Numbered from the stretch's first letter, positions 16,196 to 25,673 are shown. The stretch: DNA of 64,000 nucleotides from Akkermansia sp. (GCA_017937215.1 JAGBDZ010000028.1:1-64000); one strand, 5' to 3'. The notes: a model not told the origin generated them from the sequence alone. Translations and numbers: made by a program.

Positions 16196-16253
16196 AGTTC
16201 TTTGAAAACTGTTTTAGTGCTTTGAGTCTATCACACGCTGTAGCAGACTGCAA

Positions 16254-16286
16254 CAAAAAACCGCCGTGGAGTTGCACCACGGCGGT
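16254..16286 (-). terminator. Terminator of the EF-P gene
   Basis: On the minus strand ACCGCCGTGG and CCACGGCGGT (16260-16286) form a 10-bp stem with a 7-nt loop, followed by TTTTTTG. Confidence 0.9.
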
Positions 16287-16310
16287 AGAAAAGCGGAAAT
16301 ATACGCGTTA

Positions 16311-16880
16311 TCAGTTGTTCACGCGGCCCAGGTAGGTGCCATCTTCCGTCTTCACGGAGATACGCTGACCAGCAGTGATGAACAGGGGCACCTGCACCAC
16401 GAGGCCCGTGGTCATAGTAGCGCTCTTGTACACATTGTTGGCAGAGTTGCCCTTCACGCCCTCAGGAGCCTCGGCCACTTCCATGGTGATGGCGGCGGGC
16501 AGCTCGATGGAGCACACGATTTCATCGGTGAAGAGCAGCACATACACATTACCCTCGATGAGGTAGTCCTTCACGGGTTCCACGATATCCTCGCCCACGC
16601 ACACATCTTCGTAGGTCTCGGTATTCAGGAAGTGGTAGCCCATGCCGTCTACATAGGAGAATTCCATCTCCTCGCGGCTGAGCATCACACCCTCAAGGAA
16701 GTCGTTGGAGGTGAGGCGCAGGTTGTAGTCCTTGCCGGTTGCGATGCTGCGGATGGTCATCTGCACATAGGAGGCCATGCGGGGGGGAGTCTTGAGCTGG
16801 CTCTCACGCACAACGCAGATATCGCCGTTGTAGTTCACGGCGTGACCTTTGCGGAGCTGAATAACGGGAACTTTTGCCAT
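16311..16880 (-). CDS. efp: Elongation factor P family protein with an Arg tip (EfpL/YeiP-like)
   Basis: This 189-residue protein has the three EF-P domains and rescues ribosomes stalled at polyproline. The tip loop reads KTPPRMAS, so Arg sits where E. coli EF-P has the modified Lys34. VNYNG, FSYVDG and GVKGNSA also resemble EfpL/YeiP. No Lys-modifying enzymes are nearby. The start is set by a promoter ending 9 nt upstream (16890-16918); longer N-terminal forms would run through that promoter. Whether it is a rhamnosylated Arg type or an EfpL type cannot be told from the sequence alone. Confidence 0.88.
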   Translation of the reverse strand: MAKVPVIQLRKGHAVNYNGDICVVRESQLKTPPRMASYVQMTIRSIATGKDYNLRLTSNDFLEGVMLSREEMEFSYVDGMGYHFLNTETYEDVCVGEDIVEPVKDYLIEGNVYVLLFTDEIVCSIELPAAITMEVAEAPEGVKGNSANNVYKSATMTTGLVVQVPLFITAGQRISVKTEDGTYLGRVNN

Positions 16881-16889
16881 AACGCGCGG

Positions 16890-16918
16890 AGAGTAGCAGA
16901 GCACCCCCTGATAGTCAA
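16890..16918 (-). promoter_or_regulatory. Promoter of the EF-P gene
   Basis: On the minus strand TTGACT (16918-16913), a 17-nt spacer and TACTCT (16895-16890) precede the ATG by 9 nt, predicting an almost leaderless mRNA. Confidence 0.6.
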
Positions 16919-16984
16919 GCTTTTTCTCTACCCTCATTGAAGCGCAGACAAAAAAAGTTCTCTCTGCCCCGCAGAACATCAAAA

Positions 16985-17023
16985 AGTGGCACTCCGCTAT
17001 AATCCGGAGTGCCACTGGATTTT
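16985..17023. terminator. Bidirectional terminator after the first autotransporter
   Basis: AGTGGCACTCCG (16985-16996) and CGGAGTGCCACT (17005-17016) form a 12-bp stem with T-runs on both sides. It ends the autotransporter that is transcribed leftward. Confidence 0.85.
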
Positions 17024-17042
17024 TTTCGGCAGGCTTGCTTTA

Positions 17043-19589
17043 TCAGAAGGCGACCTTCACGCCAACCTGGCCGTCCACGCTGCTGGAATCGCCGCGCAGC
17101 ACTGCCTCAGCCGTGCCGTAGATGGACATGTTGGTGCGCACGGGCACATCCACGCCGGCGCCCAGGTTCCAGCCCCAGCGGTTGCGCGTGGCGCTTTCCT
17201 GGCGGTAGCCGAAGCCGTTGATATCCATATCCACGCCGCTCTTGATATCGCCAATGCTGGCGGTCACACCAGCCTGGGCGGTGAACACACCGGCAGGTGC
17301 GTTACCAATGGCACTCAGGGCGCGGTTGTAGCGCAGACCCACGGTTACATCCGTGGCCCAGGCATCCTGGCTGTCGGCAGAAACCACGCCATCGGAGCAG
17401 CTGTCAATCTCGTTCCAGGAGGATTCGATGGTGCCGAACACCTGCACATTGTCCTTCTCGCGGCTCAGCACCGTGTAGGCAGCATCCTGCAGGAAGTTGA
17501 TGGAGTAGCCGTCCACATCGCCACCGAGCAGCTCATGCTCGTGCATGCCCAGCCCCAGCGAGGTGGCAAAGCTCCAGCGCTTCTTGCCGTACAGGGCGTA
17601 CACGTCGAAGCGGGTGTTATCCTCGTGACGGCTGCTGGCTCCATCGGTGCTCAGCTTGGTGCGGCCATAGGAAACTGCACCACCCAGCGTCACATCATTC
17701 TGAATCACATATTCCACGTTCAGCATGGCACCGGTCTCAGAGCGGTCGTAGCCGTCGCCGCGGGCGTCGCTGTCGATTTCAGTCTCTTCGTGGAACACGG
17801 AAACACCAGCGCGCCAGGGGCTCCCCATGGTGGTAGTACCCATCTTCTCATCCGTCACCATGCCGAGCATCTCGCCCTTGCCCATAGCACCGCGCAGGCG
17901 GCGCAGGTGGCCCAGGTTGCCTTCAATCTGGCTGCTCATGGCGGTGGCATACTCGTGGCCGCTCATAGCATCAATGGCGGCCTTCACGGCGCCCGCGTCA
18001 CGTGCGGAGGCCAGGTCAGCCAACACCTGATTGTTCGGATTGGCGGCAGCGGCAGCCTGAACAGCCTGGTAGAAGCGTCCCTGGTTGCGGCTCAGATTCA
18101 ACGTAGTGGCGCTGGCTTCCTTGATGATGAGGGTACCATCCTCAAAGCTCCACATATCGGAAGAAACGGCGGCTCCATTCAGCGTCAGGGCCACATCTTC
18201 CGCCACGGTCACGCTGTCAAACCCGAACACAGAAACAGCCTCGTTGCCCTCCGCTGCATTCAACACGTTCACCTTGGCGCCATCACCCAGCGTCAGCGTC
18301 TTGCCTGTGGCAGATGCATCGGCACCTTCCATATCCACATTCAGAGTGCCATTCACCGTCACCGCATTGTCAACCTGCAGGGTGCTGGCAGCAATATTCA
18401 ACACACCGGCGCTCCCCACGGTCACGTTGGACACATCGGACATGCTCTCGATGGTGGTCGTGCCCTTGTTCACGTTCACGTCAGAGAAGTCATCCAGCTT
18501 CACCGAACCAGTATAGGAAGCGGAAGCCGTGCCGAAGTCTATTGTCTTGTCTCCACCTACTTTTCCTACTATTTTAGTAACATCGTCGGCCGCCACTTTC
18601 TCAGAAGCACCACCGTGCAGTGTACCATTCACCACAGCATCGCCTGTCAGCACGATGGAGGTGTTACCATTCACGGTATCGCCATAACCACCGCCATACA
18701 CATCTGCGTTGATGATACCACCCGAGATGTTTATCCTGGTGTCTCCCTCAACTACGGAGGAAGTCTTGGCGCCGCCAGCGTGAACATCGGCCGTTATCGT
18801 ACCTCCGCTGATATTGATTTCCGTGGAGCCGACAGTGCTGCGACTTGCACCGGCAAACACAGATGACACAATTTCAGTAGTCTTACCTTCTGCCTGAGAG
18901 ATATTGATGGTCACCTTGCCATCAACGCAGCTGTAAGAACCACCGGCACCCAGAATAGCCTCTTCAAACGGATCATCAGGATTCAAACCTCCAATCTTAC
19001 CACCCGAAATGTTAATCGTCACACCATCAGGCGCAATGGGGCAGTCCACTGCGCCATCGGTCGTATTGTTACCACCGCGAATCTGCTTGACCCAGCCATC
19101 ATACACATTGATGACAATACCGTCCGGAGTCGCCGTGGTGGCGTTGACATTCCATGAACCTACGCTGCAGCCACCAATCAACAAACCGACCTCACCATCA
19201 TAGATGTCTATCTGGGAGTCGCCATCAAACACGTCAATCCAATGATGGGCACTCACCAGAGTGCCAACCTTTCCGCCTTTCATCGTAATCTTTACATCCC
19301 TGACATCCAGCACATAGTCTCTGTAATAATTCGACTGCTCAGTAACATTACCATACCCACTGACAATCAGTACATCCGCCCCGGTTTCAACAGTCGTTGC
19401 AGCATCGAACACGGCGGCATCACCATCGCCTGATACGTGCGTACCTACTCGTTCAACACCCGTTGCAATAAACTTAAAGAGTTCATTTTCCTTGTCCGTT
19501 GTGGTTCCTGCATAGCTGTTCGAGCTGGCTACCACCACAAAGGCAGCGGTGCTCAGCAGAGCCAGAATTCGTTTGTTTGTAATTTTCAT
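17043..19589 (-). CDS. Autotransporter with beta-helix passenger (paralogue 1)
   Basis: This 848-residue protein has a signal peptide (MKITNKRILALLSTAAFVVVASSNSYA). Its passenger is rich in short beta-strand repeats such as INISGG-x-I, separated by GG turns. A conserved helical linker follows (SRNQGRFYQA, SGHEYATAMSSQIEGNLGHL), then a C-terminal beta-barrel of about 260 residues ending in VKVAF. The terminal Phe is the usual outer-membrane insertion signal. The passenger is presumably displayed or released at the cell surface. Barrel, linker and signal peptide closely resemble those of the gene at 19860-22529, so the two arose by tandem duplication while their passengers diverged. An ATG 32 codons upstream would destroy the signal peptide. 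Confidence 0.88.
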   Translation of the reverse strand: MKITNKRILALLSTAAFVVVASSNSYAGTTTDKENELFKFIATGVERVGTHVSGDGDAAVFDAATTVETGADVLIVSGYGNVTEQSNYYRDYVLDVRDVKITMKGGKVGTLVSAHHWIDVFDGDSQIDIYDGEVGLLIGGCSVGSWNVNATTATPDGIVINVYDGWVKQIRGGNNTTDGAVDCPIAPDGVTINISGGKIGGLNPDDPFEEAILGAGGSYSCVDGKVTINISQAEGKTTEIVSSVFAGASRSTVGSTEINISGGTITADVHAGGAKTSSVVEGDTRINISGGIINADVYGGGYGDTVNGNTSIVLTGDAVVNGTLHGGASEKVAADDVTKIVGKVGGDKTIDFGTASASYTGSVKLDDFSDVNVNKGTTTIESMSDVSNVTVGSAGVLNIAASTLQVDNAVTVNGTLNVDMEGADASATGKTLTLGDGAKVNVLNAAEGNEAVSVFGFDSVTVAEDVALTLNGAAVSSDMWSFEDGTLIIKEASATTLNLSRNQGRFYQAVQAAAAANPNNQVLADLASARDAGAVKAAIDAMSGHEYATAMSSQIEGNLGHLRRLRGAMGKGEMLGMVTDEKMGTTTMGSPWRAGVSVFHEETEIDSDARGDGYDRSETGAMLNVEYVIQNDVTLGGAVSYGRTKLSTDGASSRHEDNTRFDVYALYGKKRWSFATSLGLGMHEHELLGGDVDGYSINFLQDAAYTVLSREKDNVQVFGTIESSWNEIDSCSDGVVSADSQDAWATDVTVGLRYNRALSAIGNAPAGVFTAQAGVTASIGDIKSGVDMDINGFGYRQESATRNRWGWNLGAGVDVPVRTNMSIYGTAEAVLRGDSSSVDGQVGVKVAF

Positions 19590-19802
19590 AGTTGTTGCAG
19601 AGTGATGGGTTAGAAGCACCACCCGGAAGCGTAGTGTATCGCTTTTCAGATGCGATGTACAGCATATTTTTCGTAATTGTTTCATTTTCTCAGGATTCGC
19701 GAAACCCTTTAGTCAAACGGCATATCGCCTTGGCAGAAGAAAACAGAAACAGACATTTGTAGTAAACGGCTTACTGTAAAAAAAATGTCTATCGCATCTG
19801 AA

Positions 19803-19833
19803 ACGCCCGCCCCGGATACATCGCGGAGCGGGC
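19803..19833 (-). terminator. Terminator between the two autotransporters
   Basis: CGCCCGC (19803-19809) and GCGGGCG (19827-19833) form a GC-rich stem with a partly paired interior, just downstream of the second autotransporter on the minus strand; a T-run follows about 30 nt on. Confidence 0.55.
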
Positions 19834-19859
19834 GAAATATGCAGTGCACGCAGCAGTAA

Positions 19860-22529
19860 TCAGAAAGCAACCTTCACACCCACCTGGGCATCGAAGGAGT
19901 GGGAATCGCTGCGGATAATACCTTCAGCCGTGCCGAAGAGAGACACGTTATCACAGACAGGTACATCCACCCCGGCGCCGACTTCCCAGCCCCAGCGGTC
20001 GCGGCGGGCGCAATTCTGGCGGTATTTGTAGCCATCCAGGCTGAGCTTGGCAGCAGGGTTCACATTGCCTACGGAGCCGACAGCACCGGTCTGGATGGAG
20101 AACATGCCCGCCGGAGCCGACCAGACAGCCGGGAGCTCCATATTGAAACGCAGGCCCATGTTCACATCTGTGGCCCAGGCGGTCTGCTTGCGGAGACGGA
20201 GGTTATAGTCGCCGCCGGATTCGCGCATGCTGTCCATCTTATTCCACGAGGTTTCCACCCCGCCATATACCTGCACATTGGCCGATTCGGTCTGCATGAG
20301 AGCATAGGCGGTTTCGTGCATGAAGTTAATGGCATAGCCATCCACATCTGACTTACGGACCATGTGGCGGCGCATGTGGTGAGTGTGCAGCCCCATGCCG
20401 ATGGAAGTGGCAAAGGTCCAGCGCTGGTCGTGGCAGAGGCTGTACAGGTCAAAGCGGGTATTATCCTCGTGGCGGGTGCGGGCGTGGTCCGTGCGCAGAC
20501 TGGTGCGACCGTAGGAAAGAGCACCGCCCATCACGAGTCCGTTGCGCACCAGATACTCGGCAGTAAGCATGGCGCCGGCCTCGCTGCGGTCATAACCATC
20601 GCCGTGGGAATCGCTGTCGATATCGGATTCATCATAGAATCCCTGCACACCTACACGCCAGCGGCGCGGGTTGGTGATGGCGGCCACCTCAGTCACAGCG
20701 CCGGTCTTTTCATCCACGGCAGTCTCCACCAGGGTAGAGCCCATCTGCAGCGGCGTCCCCTTGCCCATAGCGGCGCGCAAGCGGCGCAAGTGGCCCATAT
20801 TGCCGTCAATCTGGCTGCTCATGGCGGTGGCATATTCATGGCCGCTGAGGGCATCCAGCCGGGCTTTCACGGCAGACTCATCTCGCGAAGCGACCAGCTC
20901 AGAGAGTTCCGGGGCGGCAGCACCATCCGCATCCATGGCCACCAGGGTGTTGTAGAATCGGCTCTGATTAGGGCTGAGTGACAAATTGCCGGCGTTGAGC
21001 TCCTGAATGATCAGTATACCATTCGTCATATTCCACATGCTGGCAGAGACCGGCTTACCATTCAGAGTGAGGGACACATCATCGGCCGAGTCCACAGCAT
21101 CGAACCCTAACACGAAAATAGACCGAGAATCATCGGCCGCGTTGGTCACGTTGATAGTGGAACCACCGGCCAGCGTAAGACTTTTGCCGGATATGGCAGA
21201 ATCATTGCTTCCGGCCATATCCACATTCAGCGTTCCGCCCTGCACATCCAAACGCTCCAGGTCCGCCAATACCCCAGCCCTGGTATTCAGTGTAGCACTC
21301 TGCGCCACAGTCACCGCGGTACCCTCAACTGCGTTGCTCATGGATTCAATGGAGGTCGTGCCGTTATTCACATTCACCGCATTAAAATCCGCCAGGCGCA
21401 CAGCGCCGGAATAGGCAGCATCTGCCGTGCCCAGATCAATCGACTTGGCACCACCCACACTGCCGGGAGTGGGCGCAGCGCTGTTGTCGGCCCCGCCGTG
21501 CAAGGTGCCGCTCACCACAGCAGAATCACCGGTCATCACGATACGAGTATTGCCACCCACCTGGTCATTCATGCCGGCAGCATACACATCGCCATTGATA
21601 GAACCACCGGAGATGGTCACCCTGGTATCGTTTGTCACCGTGGCCACACCGTCATCATAGGTGCCGCCGCCGTACACATTGCCCTCAATGCTGCCGCCGG
21701 AGATATTGATTTCGGTGGAATTCACCGTGGAAACCCGGCCGCCGGCATACACATCGCCAATCACGTCGCTCTCGCCGGAGATGTTGATGGTCACCTTACC
21801 ATCCACGCCATTGTAGGAGCCACCGGCGCCGCGGATGGCATCCTGCTGCCCTTCCTTCCCGACCACACCGCCACTGATGTTCACGGTGACACCGCCTGCT
21901 CCCACATTCTGCGCCGAATCAGCCCCGCCCTCACCCGAGGAATTGCCCGCTCGAATCTGCCCCACGTTGCCGCCGCTCATGTTGATAACAATGCCCTGCA
22001 CCTGCGCCGGGGTGTAGCCGGTCTGCGCATTCGTAGAGTTATTCAGATTGGCGCCACCATACAGGCGCCCCACCTCACCACCGGAGATGTTGTGCATGAT
22101 CATTCCTGAAGGCACATCGGAATACTGGTAACTCCCCCAGAGCTGCCCCACACTGCCGCCTTCCATGCGGATGGTCACATCACGCACATCTGCCACACCG
22201 TCCAGATACGGCACCTCCGTAACACTGCTGTTCACAAAAGGCGCCTCATATGGACCGCTTACCACCCCAGCCGTATTGGTTGCGGGTGAAATAGTCGTCT
22301 CAACATCAAACACAGCCGCTGCACCGGTACCACCCACCAGCATAGCCACGCGGCTCACGCCGGCCACATCATCCGGCAAGGCATATCCACCCACCAGCAC
22401 ACGATTTGTGCCGTCCAGATAGGTCTGCTTATCCGTTGTTTCATCTGCGTGTACATTCATCATGCCGGCAACCACCACAAATGAAGTGGTGCTCAGCAGA
22501 GCCAGAATTCGTCTATTTCTAATCTTCAT
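19860..22529 (-). CDS. Autotransporter with beta-helix passenger (paralogue 2)
   Basis: This 889-residue paralogue of the preceding protein has a signal peptide (MKIRNRRILALLSTTSF, then VVVAGMMNVHA). Passenger repeats follow the NISGG pattern (HNISGGEVGRLYGG, NMSGGNVGQIRAG, NISGGVVGKEG, NISGGSIEGNVYGGG). The linker reads SPNQSRFYNT, then SGHEYATAMSSQIDGNMGHL, and the barrel ends in VKVAF. It is predicted to expose a right-handed beta-helix on the cell surface, possibly as an adhesin. It has its own promoter and a leader of about 35 nt that can form a GGCTG/CAGCC hairpin. Confidence 0.88.
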   Translation of the reverse strand: MKIRNRRILALLSTTSFVVVAGMMNVHADETTDKQTYLDGTNRVLVGGYALPDDVAGVSRVAMLVGGTGAAAVFDVETTISPATNTAGVVSGPYEAPFVNSSVTEVPYLDGVADVRDVTIRMEGGSVGQLWGSYQYSDVPSGMIMHNISGGEVGRLYGGANLNNSTNAQTGYTPAQVQGIVINMSGGNVGQIRAGNSSGEGGADSAQNVGAGGVTVNISGGVVGKEGQQDAIRGAGGSYNGVDGKVTINISGESDVIGDVYAGGRVSTVNSTEINISGGSIEGNVYGGGTYDDGVATVTNDTRVTISGGSINGDVYAAGMNDQVGGNTRIVMTGDSAVVSGTLHGGADNSAAPTPGSVGGAKSIDLGTADAAYSGAVRLADFNAVNVNNGTTSIESMSNAVEGTAVTVAQSATLNTRAGVLADLERLDVQGGTLNVDMAGSNDSAISGKSLTLAGGSTINVTNAADDSRSIFVLGFDAVDSADDVSLTLNGKPVSASMWNMTNGILIIQELNAGNLSLSPNQSRFYNTLVAMDADGAAAPELSELVASRDESAVKARLDALSGHEYATAMSSQIDGNMGHLRRLRAAMGKGTPLQMGSTLVETAVDEKTGAVTEVAAITNPRRWRVGVQGFYDESDIDSDSHGDGYDRSEAGAMLTAEYLVRNGLVMGGALSYGRTSLRTDHARTRHEDNTRFDLYSLCHDQRWTFATSIGMGLHTHHMRRHMVRKSDVDGYAINFMHETAYALMQTESANVQVYGGVETSWNKMDSMRESGGDYNLRLRKQTAWATDVNMGLRFNMELPAVWSAPAGMFSIQTGAVGSVGNVNPAAKLSLDGYKYRQNCARRDRWGWEVGAGVDVPVCDNVSLFGTAEGIIRSDSHSFDAQVGVKVAF

Positions 22530-22569
22530 GATAACAAAAGGCTGCTATTTGCGACAGCCGCTGTGGTGT

Positions 22570-22599
22570 AGAATACCGCAGTTAGAAGATTGCGCTCAA
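22570..22599 (-). promoter_or_regulatory. Promoter of autotransporter paralogue 2
   Basis: On the minus strand TTGAGC (22599-22594), an 18-nt spacer and TATTCT (22575-22570) lie about 40 nt before the start codon. Confidence 0.45.
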
Positions 22600-22692
22600 G
22601 TAGTTAGAATAACTATTATCCATCGCACTCATAAGCGAAGCCCCCCAAAAAACTCTGATTGCTGCTGTGCGGGGGTCACTCTCTTCCCCAAA

Positions 22693-23166
22693 TCAGCGTT
22701 TGAGAAAATAACGCACCATGAGGAAATTCACCGGCACCACAATGAGATACACCGGCAAAGGAAGCAGAGATTCCGGGCGCCCGAGCACCGGCAGCATATC
22801 CACCAGCCAGGGCGTCAGCCAGATGAGCAGCATACTCAGCGCATCCCCTGCCCCGAGTGAGCAGAAAAAGTTCAGCAGAAGCAGGTGCAGCCCCGCATTC
22901 ACCAGATGAGAAAAAGCAAAACCCAGGCCCTTCCCCACACTGCCGCGGGTCCGGAAGGTCCATCGCAGGGAAACAACGTAATTGGCCACAAAACTCACCG
23001 CATAACCGGCGGCATAAGTCAGGGTGATACCCAGGGCATCCTGCTCCGATAAATCAAACAGCCAGTTGAGCAGCATGTAGACCACCAGATGCAACAGCGT
23101 GGCGCCTACACCCACCGCAAAAAAGCGACAAAACTCCCCGCCTGTCTGTTTCAGCGCTGGCACCAT
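22693..23166 (-). CDS. GtrA-family membrane protein
   Basis: This 157-residue protein has four predicted membrane helices and the GtrA pattern (FFAVGVGATLLHLVVYMLLNW, YAAGYAVSFVANYVVSLRWTF). Many GtrA proteins help flip polyprenyl-phosphate-linked sugars for envelope glycans. The start codon overlaps the stop of the upstream SDR-like gene (TGATG), so the two are translationally coupled and probably act on the same glycan. A longer frame starting upstream lacks the family N-terminus and is rejected. Confidence 0.85.
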   Translation of the reverse strand: MVPALKQTGGEFCRFFAVGVGATLLHLVVYMLLNWLFDLSEQDALGITLTYAAGYAVSFVANYVVSLRWTFRTRGSVGKGLGFAFSHLVNAGLHLLLLNFFCSLGAGDALSMLLIWLTPWLVDMLPVLGRPESLLPLPVYLIVVPVNFLMVRYFLKR

Positions 23167-23960
23167 CACAGCAAATCCGGAGCAAAATAGAACTTCAGCA
23201 GCTCCATCTGGTCTTCCTTGGTCACCAGGTAACCATCCTTCGGGTCCAGCCACTGGAAGGAATGAATTGACTTGCGGTCTGACCCGCGCGGGTCACTCGT
23301 CTCCGGATCGCGCAGCCGCTTGGCCAACGAAGGATTCAGCAGATTCACCAGCTCGGTGGTAGTCAGCTGCGGCATGGCGGGAATGATGGCAGGAATTCCC
23401 AGAGGAATGCAACGGTCCACATCGCCCATGATTCGCTGCGGCAGGTAAAGCTGGTGGTACTCCAGGGGTGCAAAAGGCAACGGCTTCTTCGAAGCATCCG
23501 GGTTCAGCAAAGTATACAGCAGCGGGTTGAAATCCGGCGTGGGACTGGCAATCTCCGTGAGGTGCACGTTGAGCACGCGGCCGTACTGGCGGTTCAGTTC
23601 GCGGTAGAGATTGATGCGGTTCTGCACATAGGGATCATCGCTACTCTCCAGCGCGGGCGTGTTCTCATCCGCCGTCTCCGGCAGCATATCGCACGTAGTC
23701 ACAAACACCGTAAGTTCCGGTTTGATGTCAGCCAGGTGGTTCATCAGGTAATGGGTGGCACGCGTATCGGCCTCCACATCCGCCCGAACCTTGGCAGGTC
23801 CATTCGCCACAGCATTGTCCAGATACACCATCATGCGGAAACTGCGCCCGAAGGTCAACCTGAAGTTCTCCTTATCAATCAGGTAATCAAAATAGCGGCG
23901 CTTCGTCCAATACTGGCCGAAAACCGTGCTCGCACCCAGGAATGCTGTTTCGTGTGCCAT
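23166..23960 (-). CDS. Atypical SDR-like sugar epimerase/dehydratase homologue
   Basis: This 264-residue protein resembles extended short-chain dehydrogenases acting on nucleotide sugars: AFLGASTVFG at the N-terminus, VFVTTCDMLPETADENTP, then DPYVQNRINLYRELNRQYG where the catalytic YxxxK would lie. The Lys is replaced by Arg (Y-x-x-x-R), and the usual glycine-rich Rossmann motif is absent. The fold is therefore likely but activity is uncertain. A TATCAT ends 7 nt before the ATG. It is coupled to the downstream GtrA gene, which suggests surface polysaccharide synthesis. Confidence 0.5.
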   Translation of the reverse strand: MAHETAFLGASTVFGQYWTKRRYFDYLIDKENFRLTFGRSFRMMVYLDNAVANGPAKVRADVEADTRATHYLMNHLADIKPELTVFVTTCDMLPETADENTPALESSDDPYVQNRINLYRELNRQYGRVLNVHLTEIASPTPDFNPLLYTLLNPDASKKPLPFAPLEYHQLYLPQRIMGDVDRCIPLGIPAIIPAMPQLTTTELVNLLNPSLAKRLRDPETSDPRGSDRKSIHSFQWLDPKDGYLVTKEDQMELLKFYFAPDLL

Positions 23961-24119
23961 GAGAGTGATGATATGCTACGCTCCCGCATTCTAACTCATT
24001 TCTCCTCCAATAGCAAGCAGGAAAAATTCAGTCCTGCGAACTGCCGCACGTGTGTCCCAATGATTTTGTAAGCAATAGAAATATCAACAGCATTTTTATA
24101 GAAGCCCCTCCCTCTGCGC

Positions 24120-24285
24120 AATAAATGGGAATTTGCGGGGGAGGAACTTTGTCGAAGCACGGGACTTTCTTGTCTCGGCGTAGCCCGCAGGGCGAAGACG
24201 GAAGTCCCGATTAAATGCACCGTGAGCACGGGACTGAAGTCCCGTGCTCCGATAACGATAAACATCAATTTATCGAGCTTCGTAC
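24120..24285. repeat. Long palindromic dispersed repeat
   Basis: This element contains GCACGGGACTT arms facing AAGTCCCG, an inner CGGCGTAGCCCGCAGGGCG core and the outer part GTTTATCG/CGATAAAC. Reverse-complemented, its two ends match the element at 37950-38066, which lacks the inner core. The core segment matches 34213-34275 almost exactly. It fills most of the 430-bp space between two genes; I see no gene in that space. Confidence 0.85.
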
Positions 24286-24389
24286 TCAAACTTTGGGACA
24301 CGTGTGCCGCATGCACCACAAAGTTTCTGCAGGAGACAGGAGAGCAAGGCCATTCCGGAGTGCTGCCAAAGTCAGGTCTCGGGCGAACT

Positions 24390-25667
24390 TTATTTTGAGC
24401 AGCCCTCATCCGCCGGCGGCGGGGGAAGTTGCATCTGCAGCACCATGTCGTTTTCCCAGAGGAACACCAGGTGAGCGCCGCCATCCGGCGTTTCGTACGA
24501 GGCTGCCCAGTAGATGGGGCCGGGGAACTCGCCCGGAGGCAGGAGTTCCTGCACGTAGTCGGCCAGGGCCTGGCCGCGCGCGCTGGCTTCGTCCTCCGCC
24601 TGTTGATTCATCTGGTTTACCCAGCACCACATTCCCAGCGCGACGAGCACCGGCACCACCACCGTGGCGCCAAAAAGCGCCAGACTCATTCGCCAGCGTT
24701 TCACCGGCACCGGCTGCGGCAGCTCCGCCGGCGCGGGCACACTGCGGCTGATTCCCAACACCCCGCCTCCCTGCACTACATAGACATATGAAAGGCGCTG
24801 CAGCTTCGCACCGGTCACCAGAGAGAGGGGCAGACAGGACCACGCCACGCCGGGGGTGTAGGCCAGCAGCTTTCCGCCGTGAATATGCGCAGTGCTCTCA
24901 ATATCGTGCCGCACCCACCTGGTGAGTACCCACCCCGGGTGCAGGAAGGCCCGGCCCCAGAGAAAAAGCATACCCACCACGATGCTCAGCCCGAACATCT
25001 TTTCCTCGCCAGTGACGACCCAGGTCCAGCTTAGCACCACAATCCCGCCGGCCATGAACGCCACCATAAGCAGATACACCCAGCGAGCCAATGAGGATTG
25101 CTGGCATGATATCTCATCCGCCACCTCCTGCCGCGCCGCCACACCGGCGGCACACGGCAGAGCGGGCGCTGCGAGCAGATCGGCTGGCGGTGCCACCTGT
25201 TTATCCGGCGGCACCGGTTTGCCGGCATGCTCCGTGCAATAATCGCACAGTTCCTTTGCCCGCTCCGGGCTCAGAGAAGCCAGCGGCAAAAAATGATTCA
25301 TTCCATTCTTCAGGGCCAGCAAAAGAAGATTGTTCCGCAGCATCACTTTTGCGACGAACTCCCAGTTCACGTAAGCAGTGGTTCCCTCCGCCGTTTTTTC
25401 GAGCATGAAACCGGCTTCGGTCACAGTTACAAACCAGTCACCCTGTCCGTGATATGTCCTGAATCTTTTTCCCAGCTGGCTGCACATGAACAGAGTCGTC
25501 AGCAGCGATATCAACAGACTGAACACGATGATGACGCCCCAACCGACATTCATCATACCGCCAATCAACACCGCGAGCCCCCAGGCCAGGATGCCATACG
25601 GCAGGCTTAAACTAAGCACGGCTTTCCGGCTTACCGTCTTTCCAGGCGCTGTCAGTTTGTATACCAT
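24390..25667 (-). CDS. Membrane protein of unknown function with YcxB-like segments
   Basis: This 425-residue protein has two membrane-helix pairs, each followed by a cytoplasmic segment with alternating beta strands (WFVTVTEAGFMLEKTAEGTTAYVNW, then FLPLASLSPERAKELCDYC), which recalls the YcxB-like domain. A further helix near residue 340 precedes an extracytoplasmic C-terminal tail. No enzyme motif is visible. It is monocistronic with its own leaderless-type promoter. Function is unknown. Confidence 0.7.
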   Translation of the reverse strand: MVYKLTAPGKTVSRKAVLSLSLPYGILAWGLAVLIGGMMNVGWGVIIVFSLLISLLTTLFMCSQLGKRFRTYHGQGDWFVTVTEAGFMLEKTAEGTTAYVNWEFVAKVMLRNNLLLLALKNGMNHFLPLASLSPERAKELCDYCTEHAGKPVPPDKQVAPPADLLAAPALPCAAGVAARQEVADEISCQQSSLARWVYLLMVAFMAGGIVVLSWTWVVTGEEKMFGLSIVVGMLFLWGRAFLHPGWVLTRWVRHDIESTAHIHGGKLLAYTPGVAWSCLPLSLVTGAKLQRLSYVYVVQGGGVLGISRSVPAPAELPQPVPVKRWRMSLALFGATVVVPVLVALGMWCWVNQMNQQAEDEASARGQALADYVQELLPPGEFPGPIYWAASYETPDGGAHLVFLWENDMVLQMQLPPPPADEGCSK

Positions 25668-25673
25668 GCGGTC

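Noticed and set aside
16986-18866. A 626-codon plus-strand frame opposite the first autotransporter
   Set aside because: It has no homology-like motifs and lies opposite a gene with signal peptide, linker and barrel.
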